From NCBI GenBank assembly GCA_029261575.1, contig JAJDBD010000003.1, positions 1-58,820 on the forward strand: 58,820 bases of DNA, read 5' to 3'. A program made the position numbers and the translations under genes. Under the pieces are notes generated by a model. The model searched no databases. It saw only the letters and a list, made by a program, of their open reading frames with translations, and had not been told where the DNA came from. Origin of the DNA: Nitrospinaceae bacterium. GTDB taxonomy: Bacteria > Nitrospinota > Nitrospinia > Nitrospinales > JACRGP01. Position 1 is the first letter of the stretch. Each line of letters begins with the position of its first letter. Positions 1-7,522 of the stretch are shown piece after piece.

Positions 1-2
1 TC

Positions 3-104
3 GAACCCAATTTAAGACGGGTCAAGGGCTATCGTCATCTCAGAGAACTTAGAGAAGCCATGAAGGAACTCAACTCCAAAAGCAATGTGTCGCACGCGGC
101 GTGA
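3..104 (+). mobile_element. 3' end of an IS256/mutator-like transposase gene
   Basis: Thirty-three codons in frame from the left edge end at a TGA at 102-104. They encode an Arg/Lys-rich tail with the pattern NLRRVKGYRHLRELREA. Such a tail (aromatic or leucine, RR-[VI]-KG-[YH], then leucine-rich) is typical of the C terminus of IS256/mutator-family transposases. The rest of the element lies outside the window. It sits 14 bp from the last codon of the truncated ATPase gene on the opposite strand, so it probably marks an insertion that cut that gene. The family call rests on a short tail only. Confidence 0.55.
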
Positions 105-118
105 GAGATTGTTCAATT

Positions 119-1219
119 TCAACTAAAAATGGGATTGACCCGAAACCCTTCTTCAATATTATTAGCTTTGTTATCTTCAAGACGAACGCTTAACCCCGTT
201 AAATTGGTATCAAAACTTCCTGGATGACCCTCATAAGCCCGGCACTCATGAACACGAATGGGTAGGCCCACTTCTGGCAACAAAACATCCAAGCGATACA
301 ATAGCCCATCTGAAAGGAGGATATTTGATTTGGGACCTTGTAAGGAATACTCGTATAATTTTATGCAAGTACCCCACTCGGACTCTCTTGCGTAAGGAGC
401 TGGCCCCTCTGGAAATATTGGCATCGTTTCGGAAGAAAAATTTAATAATCCACCTTTTCCTGGGTATTTGTTCGCATTGACTGGAGCAAGATATTTATAG
501 GTTGAGTTACGAAAATTACCTTCCGGGGAGATTCTCCGAACTATCGTAAAACTCCAATTGGAAGAATTATCACCTATTCCCTTTGAAATAATTTTTGGGT
601 TTCTGCGGCTTAACACTAATTCTAAGTTTTCTCGACCACAAAACTTTAATACCCCTGTGCCTCCCATATTAAACTTTCCCTGAACAAATGGAATTCTGAC
701 TTTATTTGAACGGTTTAGCGAAAGAAGGGTATTGGGCATATTTTCTGGCGTTTGTCCCTCCCCACGATCAGAAATCGTGATGTTTGGCAATCCCTGCTTA
801 GGCTTGGCTCCTGTAACCGCTATAGTAATTCCCTTGGCGGTTTCAGTTCTTTTTTTGTCATTCCAGAATTTTATGCGACCAGAATTGATACTATCTGGAT
901 TAGTATCCTCATCGAAAAACCAAGCAACAGCTTCTCTTATGGTTTTAGGAGCTTCATTTCCTTCCGGTTCAATATTACGAACAAGACATTCATTTATTAA
1001 TCTGGCATCTACTGAGTTTACCAGCTTTTCTATCAAAGCAGAATCTGGGAAACTTTGCTGATTTCCAATGGTACTAAAGTTGTTTTCGTTATCCCCGTAA
1101 AAACGCCATACCTCAGGATTGTCCCATAGGCTTTCTCTTTTTAATATTTCGATAACGCATTCCTCGGAGTCGGCTTTGATTAATTCAATACAAAATTGTT
1201 TTATCTTTTCGTTGGTCAT
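119..1219 (-). CDS. GHKL-type ATPase, probably truncated at its C terminus
   Basis: The 366-residue product carries the three GHKL (Hsp90/MutL/histidine kinase fold) ATP-binding boxes: an N box with ALIEKLVNSVDA (Glu, Asn, Asp), a G1 box with ISDRGEGQ, and a G2 box with GKFNMGGTG. There is no HATPase-linked phosphoacceptor domain, response regulator or membrane segment. It follows a small helical protein by 15 bp, and a GGGAGG ribosome site precedes its ATG. GHKL ATPases of this soluble type often occur in defence islands, but I do not recognise the exact family. The end (GFRVNPIFS then stop) is abrupt and adjoins a transposase fragment, so I infer that the C-terminal domain has been removed by an insertion and that the gene may be non-functional. 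The gene is clearly more AT-rich than the flagellar genes beside it. Confidence 0.7.
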   Translation of the reverse strand: MTNEKIKQFCIELIKADSEECVIEILKRESLWDNPEVWRFYGDNENNFSTIGNQQSFPDSALIEKLVNSVDARLINECLVRNIEPEGNEAPKTIREAVAWFFDEDTNPDSINSGRIKFWNDKKRTETAKGITIAVTGAKPKQGLPNITISDRGEGQTPENMPNTLLSLNRSNKVRIPFVQGKFNMGGTGVLKFCGRENLELVLSRRNPKIISKGIGDNSSNWSFTIVRRISPEGNFRNSTYKYLAPVNANKYPGKGGLLNFSSETMPIFPEGPAPYARESEWGTCIKLYEYSLQGPKSNILLSDGLLYRLDVLLPEVGLPIRVHECRAYEGHPGSFDTNLTGLSVRLEDNKANNIEEGFRVNPIFS

Positions 1220-1234
1220 TCTTGGGTGTCCTCC

Positions 1235-1504
1235 CTATCGCAACTTAAAGATTGAATCATCATCCGATCCTTTGTCTTTAAATTTGGCTTTCAATGCCTC
1301 AAGCTCCTTGGTCAAAGTTGTAAGGATTTTTCTTACATCCATCTCTGTATAATCATAATGTGATTTATTGGATAAATTTCCGACTAGCCTCATATTCTTT
1401 ATAGTGTTGGTCATCCTTTTTTCAGCTAATTGGATAAATTTCTCCCTCTTAAGCTGTTTTCGATTTTTAGAAATCCATGGACCCTGAACAGTTTTTTCCT
1501 TCAT
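1235..1504 (-). CDS. Small helical partner protein of the GHKL ATPase
   Basis: Product of 89 residues, basic at the N terminus and predicted mostly helical, with a coiled-coil-like end (ILTTLTKELEALKAKF). It contains the phrase MRLVGNLSNKSHYDYTEMDV, followed by the amphipathic helix. It lies directly upstream of the GHKL ATPase with a 15-bp gap, so the two are almost certainly one transcript. I do not recognise a named family. A regulatory or adaptor role for the ATPase is inference from the pairing alone. It shares the AT-rich composition of the downstream gene. Confidence 0.65.
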   Translation of the reverse strand: MKEKTVQGPWISKNRKQLKREKFIQLAEKRMTNTIKNMRLVGNLSNKSHYDYTEMDVRKILTTLTKELEALKAKFKDKGSDDDSIFKLR

Positions 1505-1534
1505 GGAACATCCCCTTATACCGTATTTTTAAAA

Positions 1535-1546
1535 TACTATATAGTA
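1535..1546. promoter_or_regulatory. 12-bp perfect palindrome upstream of the ATPase operon
   Basis: TACTATATAGTA is its own reverse complement and lies about 31 bp upstream of the first start codon of the minus-strand ATPase pair. It is in the right place for an operator overlapping a promoter. The rest of 1547-1761 is AT-rich at first and then GC-rich, and shows no other gene. Confidence 0.4.
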
Positions 1547-1761
1547 AAACTAAAATAAAACGTAAGATATGTCAATAAAAATATTATGCGATACTTTAGA
1601 TATATTGAAGGTGCTTTTGATCGGTTTGATAATAAGGGTGGGGTGTGAAACTAACTTCCCTGGACTTCATTTTTAGCGAAGGTCTTTAGTGTTCCGATTA
1701 AGGTTGGGACGTTGTTCAGGTTTTTGGTAAGTGTGTGGTGAGAGTTTCCGCTGGATCGCCC

Positions 1762-2196
1762 TCAACAACGGGCGGCGATGCGGTTGGGTTGCGCGGGGGA
1801 GGCGGGAGCGGGGAGGGTTGGCTCTTCCTGGACGATGATTTTCTGCCAGGCTTCGTTCAGGATAACCAAAATACGTTTGACGTCTTTGAGGGGTTTGATT
1901 TCGGGCTTGATATTGCCCAGGGTCAATTGCATTAGCATGAACTGGTAAAGGTTCTCCAGACGGTTGGCGATATCGCCGCCTTTTTCCGCGTCCAGACAGC
2001 AGGACAGTTCGTTGACGATATCGTGGGCTTTGCGGATATAAAGCGACTTGTTGGAGACGTCGTTTTTTTCATGGCTCTGCAAAGCCAGATTCAGAAACTT
2101 GATCGCCGCCTCGTACATCATCAGAATCAACTGACCCTGGCTGGAAGTGGAAACCGCATTTTGTTTGTATTCGTTATAAAAATTTGCTGGAACCAT
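1762..2196 (-). CDS. fliS: Flagellar export chaperone FliS
   Basis: Product of 144 residues with the FliS signature: the N-terminal motif NFYNEYKQNAV, then the helix SSQGQLILMMYEAAIKFL and the later LYQFMLMQLTLGN. FliS binds the C-terminal disordered region of flagellin in the cytoplasm and keeps it unfolded until export through the flagellar type III apparatus. It is slightly longer than usual because of a Pro/Ala-rich tail of about 20 residues (from about 123), which probably is not part of the four-helix bundle. It follows fliD by 37 bp on the same strand, the usual fliDS arrangement. No flagellin gene is in the window. Confidence 0.93.
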   Translation of the reverse strand: MVPANFYNEYKQNAVSTSSQGQLILMMYEAAIKFLNLALQSHEKNDVSNKSLYIRKAHDIVNELSCCLDAEKGGDIANRLENLYQFMLMQLTLGNIKPEIKPLKDVKRILVILNEAWQKIIVQEEPTLPAPASPAQPNRIAARC

Positions 2197-2233
2197 TTTG
2201 CTTCGCTCCTGTTGAGCCTGCCGTTATTGCGTA

Positions 2234-3844
2234 TTAAGAGGACACGGATTTTAAGCCGTCCAGCGCGCTGTTGAACGCCTGTTTTTGAGAATCCAGTTGT
2301 CCCAAAAGAACCTCCAGCGTGGAGAAGCGCTCTCTCAGATCGTCTTCAAATAGAATGAGGCGTTCCTCCTGCTCGTCGATGGTGTCGTCCAGATCCTCGA
2401 TCGTTGCTTTTGCAGAATCGATTTCCGAGTCGAGCGGCCCGTTTCGGCTGAAATCAGTCAGGTCGGCCACCTCGCGGTTGAGCAATTCCGCCACGCCGAC
2501 GGCCAGCGTGATGCTTCCAAAAGACCCGTCGCCGGTGGTGGAAATCCTGAAGCTCAAACCTTCCGCCGCCGTGCCTACCGCGCCGGAGAAAAAGTTGCCG
2601 GAACCCACGGCGTCGGTGAAATTGTTTTCCCCGGCCACGCTCAATTGCGGAACTCCGTTCAACACCCGCACGTCGTAACTTCCCGGTTGGGTCTCTTCCG
2701 TAAAACCTACGAACGTTACCGCTATGTCGTCCGTGGTCCCCTTGCTGGAAAATAGTTGGCTGACATTGTCGATATCGGAAGCGAGAGCGTCGTCCAGGTC
2801 GCCGTCGTCGATGCTGAGCAGTCCGTCGTTCTGAGTTCGTATCCCGATTTGAGAGAGAAAGCTGAAGGAGCCGGAAACGCCCTCAACGCCGCTGGAAACC
2901 AGATTGCGCAAATTACTTTGCAGGTTTTGAACCATGAAGTTTCCAAACAGGAGGCTCGTGGTCTCGGTGCCTACGTCCAACGCAAGTTGATCGTTGAGGA
3001 AGCCCATGACGTCGTTGAAGCCGTCCACGAAATCCTCAATCTGGCCCTTGATGGCCGTTAAATCCGACGATATGGTAATCGTTCCGTCGCCCGCGGAAAG
3101 TAAGGTCAAAACCGAATCGGGTATGACGTTGGTCAGCGTGTTGCTGCTACTGGTCACCGCGATCCCATCCACGGTGACGGAGGCGTCCTGGGCCGCTTGG
3201 GTTTCGGTGAAGTTCATTAGATCCACCTTGCCGGGGCCGATCAGGTCGATCGTCATGGACAGGGACACCGCGTTGTCCGTTCCGGTTTTAGTTCCGGATA
3301 TTGTTAAATGCGAGGGCAGGGACGAGCCGTCGTCCAGGAAGTTTGCCTGCACGTCCGCGCCGGAGTTGTTGATCGCCAGCCGCAAACCGGCGAGGGTATT
3401 GTTGGACGAATCGATGACTACATTGGTGACGGTGGATCCTACGGTAATGTTCAAGGTCCCTTGAGGAATGGCGCTGTTGATGCTGGCGAATCCGTCTGTG
3501 ATGACCTTGGTTTCCTTCGCAAGTTGGTTGACCGTGAAGGAAAATGTTCCGGAAGTCGCCGAACTGTTGGTGACGACGTCCACCACTTCGTTGGTGGCGT
3601 TTGATAAAGTATTATTGAAAACGCCCTTTGTGGACTTGAACCGGCTTTCGGTATTGAGGGTCGTGAGGACGCTTTTAAACGTCTTCAGCCGGTCGGTAAG
3701 GTCCAGAAAAGACGTTTGCTTTTGACTCTCGAGTTCCCGTTTTGCAAGGTTCAGGTCGATGGGCCGCCGGTTCAGCTCGACCAGATTGTCAATCAGGGCT
3801 GCCGAGTCGAACGAAGAGTTGATTCCAAAAATGCCTTGAGCCAT
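2234..3844 (-). CDS. fliD: Flagellar hook-associated protein 2, filament cap FliD
   Basis: Product of 536 residues. It starts with the FliD N-terminal region (INSSFDSAALIDNLVEL and the helix that follows, residues about 1-105). The middle is rich in Thr, Ser and Asn, and the C-terminal FliD domain ends in a long coiled coil from about 465 to 510 (AKATIEDLDDTIDEQEERL). FliD forms the cap at the distal end of the filament and helps flagellin fold. The length is within the family range. No signal peptide is present, as expected for a protein exported through the flagellar machine. A sigma-28-like promoter lies upstream, so it is likely expressed as a late flagellar gene together with fliS. Confidence 0.93.
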   Translation of the reverse strand: MAQGIFGINSSFDSAALIDNLVELNRRPIDLNLAKRELESQKQTSFLDLTDRLKTFKSVLTTLNTESRFKSTKGVFNNTLSNATNEVVDVVTNSSATSGTFSFTVNQLAKETKVITDGFASINSAIPQGTLNITVGSTVTNVVIDSSNNTLAGLRLAINNSGADVQANFLDDGSSLPSHLTISGTKTGTDNAVSLSMTIDLIGPGKVDLMNFTETQAAQDASVTVDGIAVTSSSNTLTNVIPDSVLTLLSAGDGTITISSDLTAIKGQIEDFVDGFNDVMGFLNDQLALDVGTETTSLLFGNFMVQNLQSNLRNLVSSGVEGVSGSFSFLSQIGIRTQNDGLLSIDDGDLDDALASDIDNVSQLFSSKGTTDDIAVTFVGFTEETQPGSYDVRVLNGVPQLSVAGENNFTDAVGSGNFFSGAVGTAAEGLSFRISTTGDGSFGSITLAVGVAELLNREVADLTDFSRNGPLDSEIDSAKATIEDLDDTIDEQEERLILFEDDLRERFSTLEVLLGQLDSQKQAFNSALDGLKSVSS

Positions 3845-3899
3845 GGTTTACACGCACGTTTTCTGTTTAAAAATTCAATTCTCTTTTTCCCTTTAGTTA

Positions 3900-3927
3900 T
3901 TATCGGTTTTTAAAAATATTAACTTTA
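3900..3927 (-). promoter_or_regulatory. Candidate sigma-28 (FliA) promoter for fliDS
   Basis: Read on the minus strand, TAAAGTT (3927-3921) is followed by ACCGATAA (3907-3900). The spacing between TAAA and ACCGATAA is 16 bases. The flagellar sigma-28 consensus is TAAAGTTT and GCCGATAA with about 15 bases after TAAA, so only one base of the -10 element deviates. The implied transcription start is about 50 bp upstream of the fliD ATG. Confidence 0.65.
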
Positions 3928-4078
3928 GGGATTTCGGGGTTTTTTGGGAGATTTTGATGAAATTTTTAACTGCGGCTCACTGACAATAACTAACTGAAAA
4001 ATAAAGAGATATAAGTTTATGGATGAATCGGCCCGTGTAAAAGGGTAGATTGGGCAAAAAATTTCTCAGGAAGAAACC

Positions 4079-4711
4079 ATGGCCGAGCAATTCGATCTAT
4101 TTGCAGACAACCCGGAACCCGAACCGCTAGAGGAGCCGACGGAACCGAATTCAAAAACCGGACCGCGAATCCTCTATTTTGATCTGGAAACCCAAAAAGG
4201 CGCGCAGGAGGTTGGCGGCTGGGGCAACAGCCATCTCATGAAGCTTGCCGTCGGCGTGGTTTGGGACAGCCGGGAGGAAAAATATTTCAGCTTTTTGGAA
4301 AAAGACGCAGAAGGACTGGTCGCGCGCCTTGCCATGGCGGATCTGGTGGTGGGATTCAATGTGATCGGTTTCGATTACGCCGTGTTGCAACCCTATGCGT
4401 CCATCGATTTGCAGGAATTGAAGACGTTCGACATGTTGCAGGACGTGCACAAACAACTCGGCTTTCGCCTGAGCCTGAATCACCTGGCGGAGCAATCGCT
4501 GAACGCCCAGAAAACCGCCGACGGTTTGTTGTCCCTACAGTGGTACAAGGAAGGGAAGATGGACCAGATCGTCGAGTACTGCATCAAGGACGTGGAAATC
4601 ACGCGCGACCTGTTTTTATACGGCCAGAAGATGGGCTATGTGAATTACCTGAGCCGCGACAAAAGACCCCTGACCCTCCCGGTCGACTGGTCCCTCGAAA
4701 AAGTGATTTGA
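4079..4711 (+). CDS. DnaQ-fold 3'-5' exonuclease / RNase H-like protein
   Basis: Product of 210 residues with the three exonuclease motifs of the DEDD superfamily: DLET (Asp35, Glu37), NVIGFD (Asn94 to Asp99) and YCIKD (Tyr167, Asp171). The last makes it a DEDDy type. These acidic residues coordinate two metal ions that hydrolyse phosphodiester bonds. The first 28 residues are acidic and proline-rich and probably disordered. It resembles the stand-alone RNase_H_2/YprB-like group more than the polymerase III epsilon subunit. The start is supported by AGGAAG seven bases upstream. The substrate (DNA or RNA) cannot be told from the sequence. The next genes on this strand form a toxin-antitoxin pair and are probably transcribed from their own promoter. 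Confidence 0.8.
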   Translation: MAEQFDLFADNPEPEPLEEPTEPNSKTGPRILYFDLETQKGAQEVGGWGNSHLMKLAVGVVWDSREEKYFSFLEKDAEGLVARLAMADLVVGFNVIGFDYAVLQPYASIDLQELKTFDMLQDVHKQLGFRLSLNHLAEQSLNAQKTADGLLSLQWYKEGKMDQIVEYCIKDVEITRDLFLYGQKMGYVNYLSRDKRPLTLPVDWSLEKVI

Positions 4712-4715
4712 AAAA

Positions 4716-4767
4716 GTATTCTCTATTTCATGTTCCTGTTGAGATATTCTGAAAAGTAGAATACTAT
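4716..4767 (+). promoter_or_regulatory. Promoter and inverted repeats upstream of higBA
   Basis: TTGAGA (4739-4744) and TACTAT (4762-4767) are separated by 17 bases and make a plausible sigma-70 promoter. Overlapping it, ATTCT (4746-4750) and AGAAT (4758-4762) form an inverted repeat, and a longer GTATTCT/AGAATAC pair spans 4716-4764. Autorepression by HigA at such a repeat would fit the family. The predicted start of transcription lies almost on the higB ATG, so the message may be leaderless. Confidence 0.45.
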
Positions 4768-4772
4768 GATTT

Positions 4773-5051
4773 ATGATAAAAAGTTTTCGTTGTAAAGACA
4801 CGGAAAAGCTTTTTAACGATTCTCCTGTCCGTCGTTTTCAATCCATTGAAAGAATCGCCAGACGAAAACTTGAAATATTGGAATCGGCGGAATCGCTGAA
4901 TGATCTGCGGTCGCCGCCGGGAAACAGACTTGAGAGTTTAAAAGGGGATCGGGGCGGCCAATATAGCGTCAGGATTAATGATCGGTGGCGAATTGTTTTT
5001 AAATGGAAAGATGGGAATCCTACGGATGTTGAAATTGTGGATTATCATTAA
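4773..5051 (+). CDS. higB: Type II toxin HigB (RelE/ParE superfamily)
   Basis: Product of 92 residues with the complete HigB outline: the start MIKSFRCKDTEKLF, a basic helix with RRKLEIL, the strand pattern YSVRINDRWRIVFKW and the end VEIVDYH. HigB toxins are ribosome-dependent mRNA interferases. The conserved arginines and the NDRWR segment are present, so it should be active. The toxin gene comes first and the antitoxin 30 bp later, the order typical of higBA and the reverse of most toxin-antitoxin pairs. No clear ribosome site precedes it. Confidence 0.92.
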   Translation: MIKSFRCKDTEKLFNDSPVRRFQSIERIARRKLEILESAESLNDLRSPPGNRLESLKGDRGGQYSVRINDRWRIVFKWKDGNPTDVEIVDYH

Positions 5052-5081
5052 CGCAGTCTAATTTTTGGATGGATAAATCAG

Positions 5082-5384
5082 ATGCCTAAAAAATTGCCCC
5101 TGATTCCTCCCGGGGAAATTCTTCTGGAGGAGTTTATGAAACCCCTGAACATCAGCCAGAACAAGCTGGCGAGGGATATTGACGTCCCCATCGCCCGGAT
5201 CAACGATATTGTCCACGCCCGCCGCGGCGTCACGGCGGACACGGCCTTGCGCCTGGGAAAATATTTTAAAACCTCTCCGGAATTTTGGATCAATCTCCAG
5301 GGGCGATACGCATTAAAACTCGCCAAAAGAAACAACTGGCCCGCTATAGAAAAAACCATCCGTCCGATACAGGGCGCGGTTTAA
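5082..5384 (+). CDS. higA: HigA family antitoxin, XRE-type helix-turn-helix
   Basis: Product of 100 residues with the HigA opening PPGEILLEEFMKPLNISQ and a helix-turn-helix at about residues 24-62 (QNKLARDIDVPIARINDI, then RRGVTADTALRLGKYF). The ending SPEFWINLQGRYALKLA is also characteristic. HigA neutralises HigB by binding it and represses the operon through the helix-turn-helix. It follows higB by 30 bp on the same strand. A small internal ribosome site (GGATAAATCAG) precedes the ATG. The pair looks intact. Confidence 0.93.
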   Translation: MPKKLPLIPPGEILLEEFMKPLNISQNKLARDIDVPIARINDIVHARRGVTADTALRLGKYFKTSPEFWINLQGRYALKLAKRNNWPAIEKTIRPIQGAV

Positions 5385-5415
5385 AGCGCCTTCAATTATT
5401 ATTTTAATCATGCCC

Positions 5416-5450
5416 TGGCTTTGGTAGCCAGTATCAGGTATTGCGAGGCG
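5416..5450 (-). pseudogene. 35-bp remnant of a moxR gene
   Basis: This stretch matches 32 of 35 bases of the intact moxR gene at 6552-6586, in the same orientation. On the minus strand it reads AASQYLILATKA, against RASQYLILAAKA in moxR, and runs into a stop shortly after. It begins just past the stop codon of the LamG gene. I read it as the leftover of a second moxR copy or of a recombination event that placed the LamG gene here. Confidence 0.6.
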
Positions 5451-5453
5451 GCG

Positions 5454-6368
5454 TCATGGTTTCGTCTGAATCATGAAATCGTCAATCCTGCCTCGATAGG
5501 CCTGGTTTTTCTTGAACCAGGTTCCAAACTTGATGCGGTCGACGCCGTTTTTCAATACGGCGGACACGGCGGGTTCGGTGGCCGCCAATCTTCCGTCGAA
5601 ATACAGTTTTGTTTCTCCCGCTTTGCCGTCGACGACGAGCCTGACCTCGTGCCAATCCAGCGTCACCACGCCATCCTCCGTCCTCATCCGGTGGTTTTTG
5701 TTGTCGTCATCCCTAAAAGAAACGGCGAGGGCCATGCTGTTTCGGGGGTAAAAGCCGATCGTTAGATGATTAATGCGTTTCTCGTTTCTCCCGCTGACGG
5801 TTGCTATAGTCTGCACTCCGCTGCCTCCTTTATAAGGATTCGCCCAATCCTCCCGGTGAAATTTAAACGAGACCTCCATCCAGTCGCCGACGCGCAACTT
5901 GCTTTTAGGATTGACTTCGACCCAGCTTCCATCACCCGCCGTGTGCAAGGCCAATCCATTCTTACCCTCGGGATAATTCACCTCGCCTTCGTAGACTTTG
6001 CCTGTCACCGCGACCGGCCCCAGATTGTCCAGGGACTTTTCAAAAGGCAAGTGAATCGCCGTTGTCCCTTTTTTTATATTCCGATTGATATTTTTCAACC
6101 ACCTGTTGTCGTCGGGCGAGGGGGTGGAATCCGGAGTCGGCGCTTCAATATTTTTTTCGTATTGCAATGGAATCCGGGGAGGGGTTTTGACCCGCGCGGG
6201 CGCGTCCGGGATCGCGTTTAATTTTTTTTGGTACTTTTTGGGAATGCTGGTTGGGTTGTCCGTGAAGTGCGTCTTGCCGCTTTCGTCTTTCCATTTGTAA
6301 ATTTTTGCCGCCGCCGGACCCGCCAAAAACAAAATACCCAAGGCATAAATCAATATCCTGATTTTCAT
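5454..6368 (-). CDS. Exported DUF4124 and LamG-like (concanavalin fold) protein
   Basis: Product of 304 residues. A signal peptide (residues 1-21, ending AGPAAA) is followed by a DUF4124 segment (KIYKWKDESGKTHFTDNP), a proline-rich linker, and from about residue 105 a beta-sandwich of LamG/concanavalin type (HLPFEKSLDNLG, WVEVNP, WHEVRLVVDGK, KLYFDGRL, IDDFMI). Such proteins sit in the periplasm or on the surface and bind glycans or other envelope material. The ligand is unknown. The gene lies 19 bp downstream of moxR and may be cotranscribed with it, but the moxR remnant beyond its stop suggests that it arrived by recombination. Confidence 0.75.
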   Translation of the reverse strand: MKIRILIYALGILFLAGPAAAKIYKWKDESGKTHFTDNPTSIPKKYQKKLNAIPDAPARVKTPPRIPLQYEKNIEAPTPDSTPSPDDNRWLKNINRNIKKGTTAIHLPFEKSLDNLGPVAVTGKVYEGEVNYPEGKNGLALHTAGDGSWVEVNPKSKLRVGDWMEVSFKFHREDWANPYKGGSGVQTIATVSGRNEKRINHLTIGFYPRNSMALAVSFRDDDNKNHRMRTEDGVVTLDWHEVRLVVDGKAGETKLYFDGRLAATEPAVSAVLKNGVDRIKFGTWFKKNQAYRGRIDDFMIQTKP

Positions 6369-6387
6369 AACGCCTTCCCTGGAAGGT

Positions 6388-7374
6388 TTAATCCGACTTA
6401 ACCGTGGCCAGAAGTTTTTCGACCACGTCGAGGGCTTTGATGTTGTCCGCTTCGGCCTTGAAGTTGAGCACGATGCGATGTTCCAACACCTGGCGCGCTA
6501 CCGAGCGGACGTCGTCGACCGTCGCGGCGACGCGACTGTCTATCAAGGCCTTGGCTTTGGCCGCCAGGATCAGGTATTGCGAGGCGCGGGGTCCCGCTCC
6601 CCATTGGATCCATTCGTTCACGAAATCCAGCGAGCCTCCGTTCTGCGGACGGGTGGCATGAACCAGGTTTACCGCAAAGTTTGCGACATGGTCGGAGACC
6701 GGCACGCGGGGCACGAGCTTTTGCAGGGCTTCGACCCGGTCGGCCTGCATGACCACGTTCAATTCCGGTTGGCTCCCGGAAGTGGTCGATAGAGCGATCT
6801 CCACTTCCTGTTCGCGGGTGGGGTAGCCGACGTTGATGATGAACATGAAGCGGTCCAACTGGGCTTCCGGCAGGGGATAGGTGCCTTCGTGCTCAATCGG
6901 GTTTTGCGTGGCGAACACCAGGAAGGGGGCGTCCATGGGATAGGTTTTGCCGCCGACGGTGACTTCGCGCTCCTGCATGGCCTGAAGCAAAGCGGCCTGG
7001 GTTTTCGGAGGCGTCCGGTTGATTTCGTCCGCCAGGATGATGTTGGAAAATACCGGGCCTTTTATGAATTCAAAAACGCGCTTTCCGGTGGCCTGGTCCT
7101 CGTGCAGAATGTCTGTTCCCGTGATGTCCGAGGGCATGAGGTCGGGCGTGAACTGGATGCGGTTGAACTTCAGGTTCAAAACTTTTGCGAGAGAACTCAC
7201 CAGCAGGGTTTTCGCCAAACCCGGCACGCCGACAAACAGGCAATGTCCCTTGGAAAAAAGCGCGAGCAACAGGTTCTCGATCACCTGATTCTGCCCGACG
7301 ATCACTTTGCGGAGTTCCTTGACTACATTTTCCTTGGCCTGAACAAACTCTTTGGCCAACTCCAGATCTTCCAT
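6388..7374 (-). CDS. moxR: MoxR family AAA+ ATPase
   Basis: Product of 328 residues from the ATG at 7374. A TTG 16 codons earlier would give 344, but the ATG has AAGAG at a suitable distance and the usual MoxR opening. Walker A is GVPGLAKT (residues 49-56), Walker B is ILADEINRT (about residue 110), and sensor 1 is FATQNP. The C-terminal lid contains GPRASQYLILAAKAKAL. MoxR ATPases act as chaperones that assemble or activate protein complexes, usually with VWA-domain partners and DUF58 proteins. Neither partner is encoded here. Instead the neighbours are a large DUF4175-like membrane protein and a peptidase MA/TPR protein. Confidence 0.92.
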   Translation of the reverse strand: MEDLELAKEFVQAKENVVKELRKVIVGQNQVIENLLLALFSKGHCLFVGVPGLAKTLLVSSLAKVLNLKFNRIQFTPDLMPSDITGTDILHEDQATGKRVFEFIKGPVFSNIILADEINRTPPKTQAALLQAMQEREVTVGGKTYPMDAPFLVFATQNPIEHEGTYPLPEAQLDRFMFIINVGYPTREQEVEIALSTTSGSQPELNVVMQADRVEALQKLVPRVPVSDHVANFAVNLVHATRPQNGGSLDFVNEWIQWGAGPRASQYLILAAKAKALIDSRVAATVDDVRSVARQVLEHRIVLNFKAEADNIKALDVVEKLLATVKSD

Positions 7375-7453
7375 AAAAAGCTCTTGAATAAAATTGTTTG
7401 CTAGGTTTGCATAAGCCGACAAAGCTTGAAAACAAAGTCGAAGTCCTTTTTCA

Positions 7454-7495
7454 CCCTCACCCAGCCCTCTCCCGTCGAGGGAGAGGGATAATTTA
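7454..7495. repeat. REP-like palindromic repeat, copy 1
   Basis: CCCTCTCCC (7465-7473) and GGGAGAGGG (7479-7487) form a perfect 9-bp stem with a 5-base loop, preceded by CCCTCACCCAG. The same module occurs inverted at 32130-32165, with a 21-base identical core. It belongs to a widespread class of intergenic GGGAGAGGG/GGGTGAGGG palindromes. It lies between moxR and the peptidase MA gene and might also act as a weak terminator. Confidence 0.7.
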
Positions 7496-7522
7496 AGGCG
7501 CGCAAAAAGTCCCGATTGTAAT

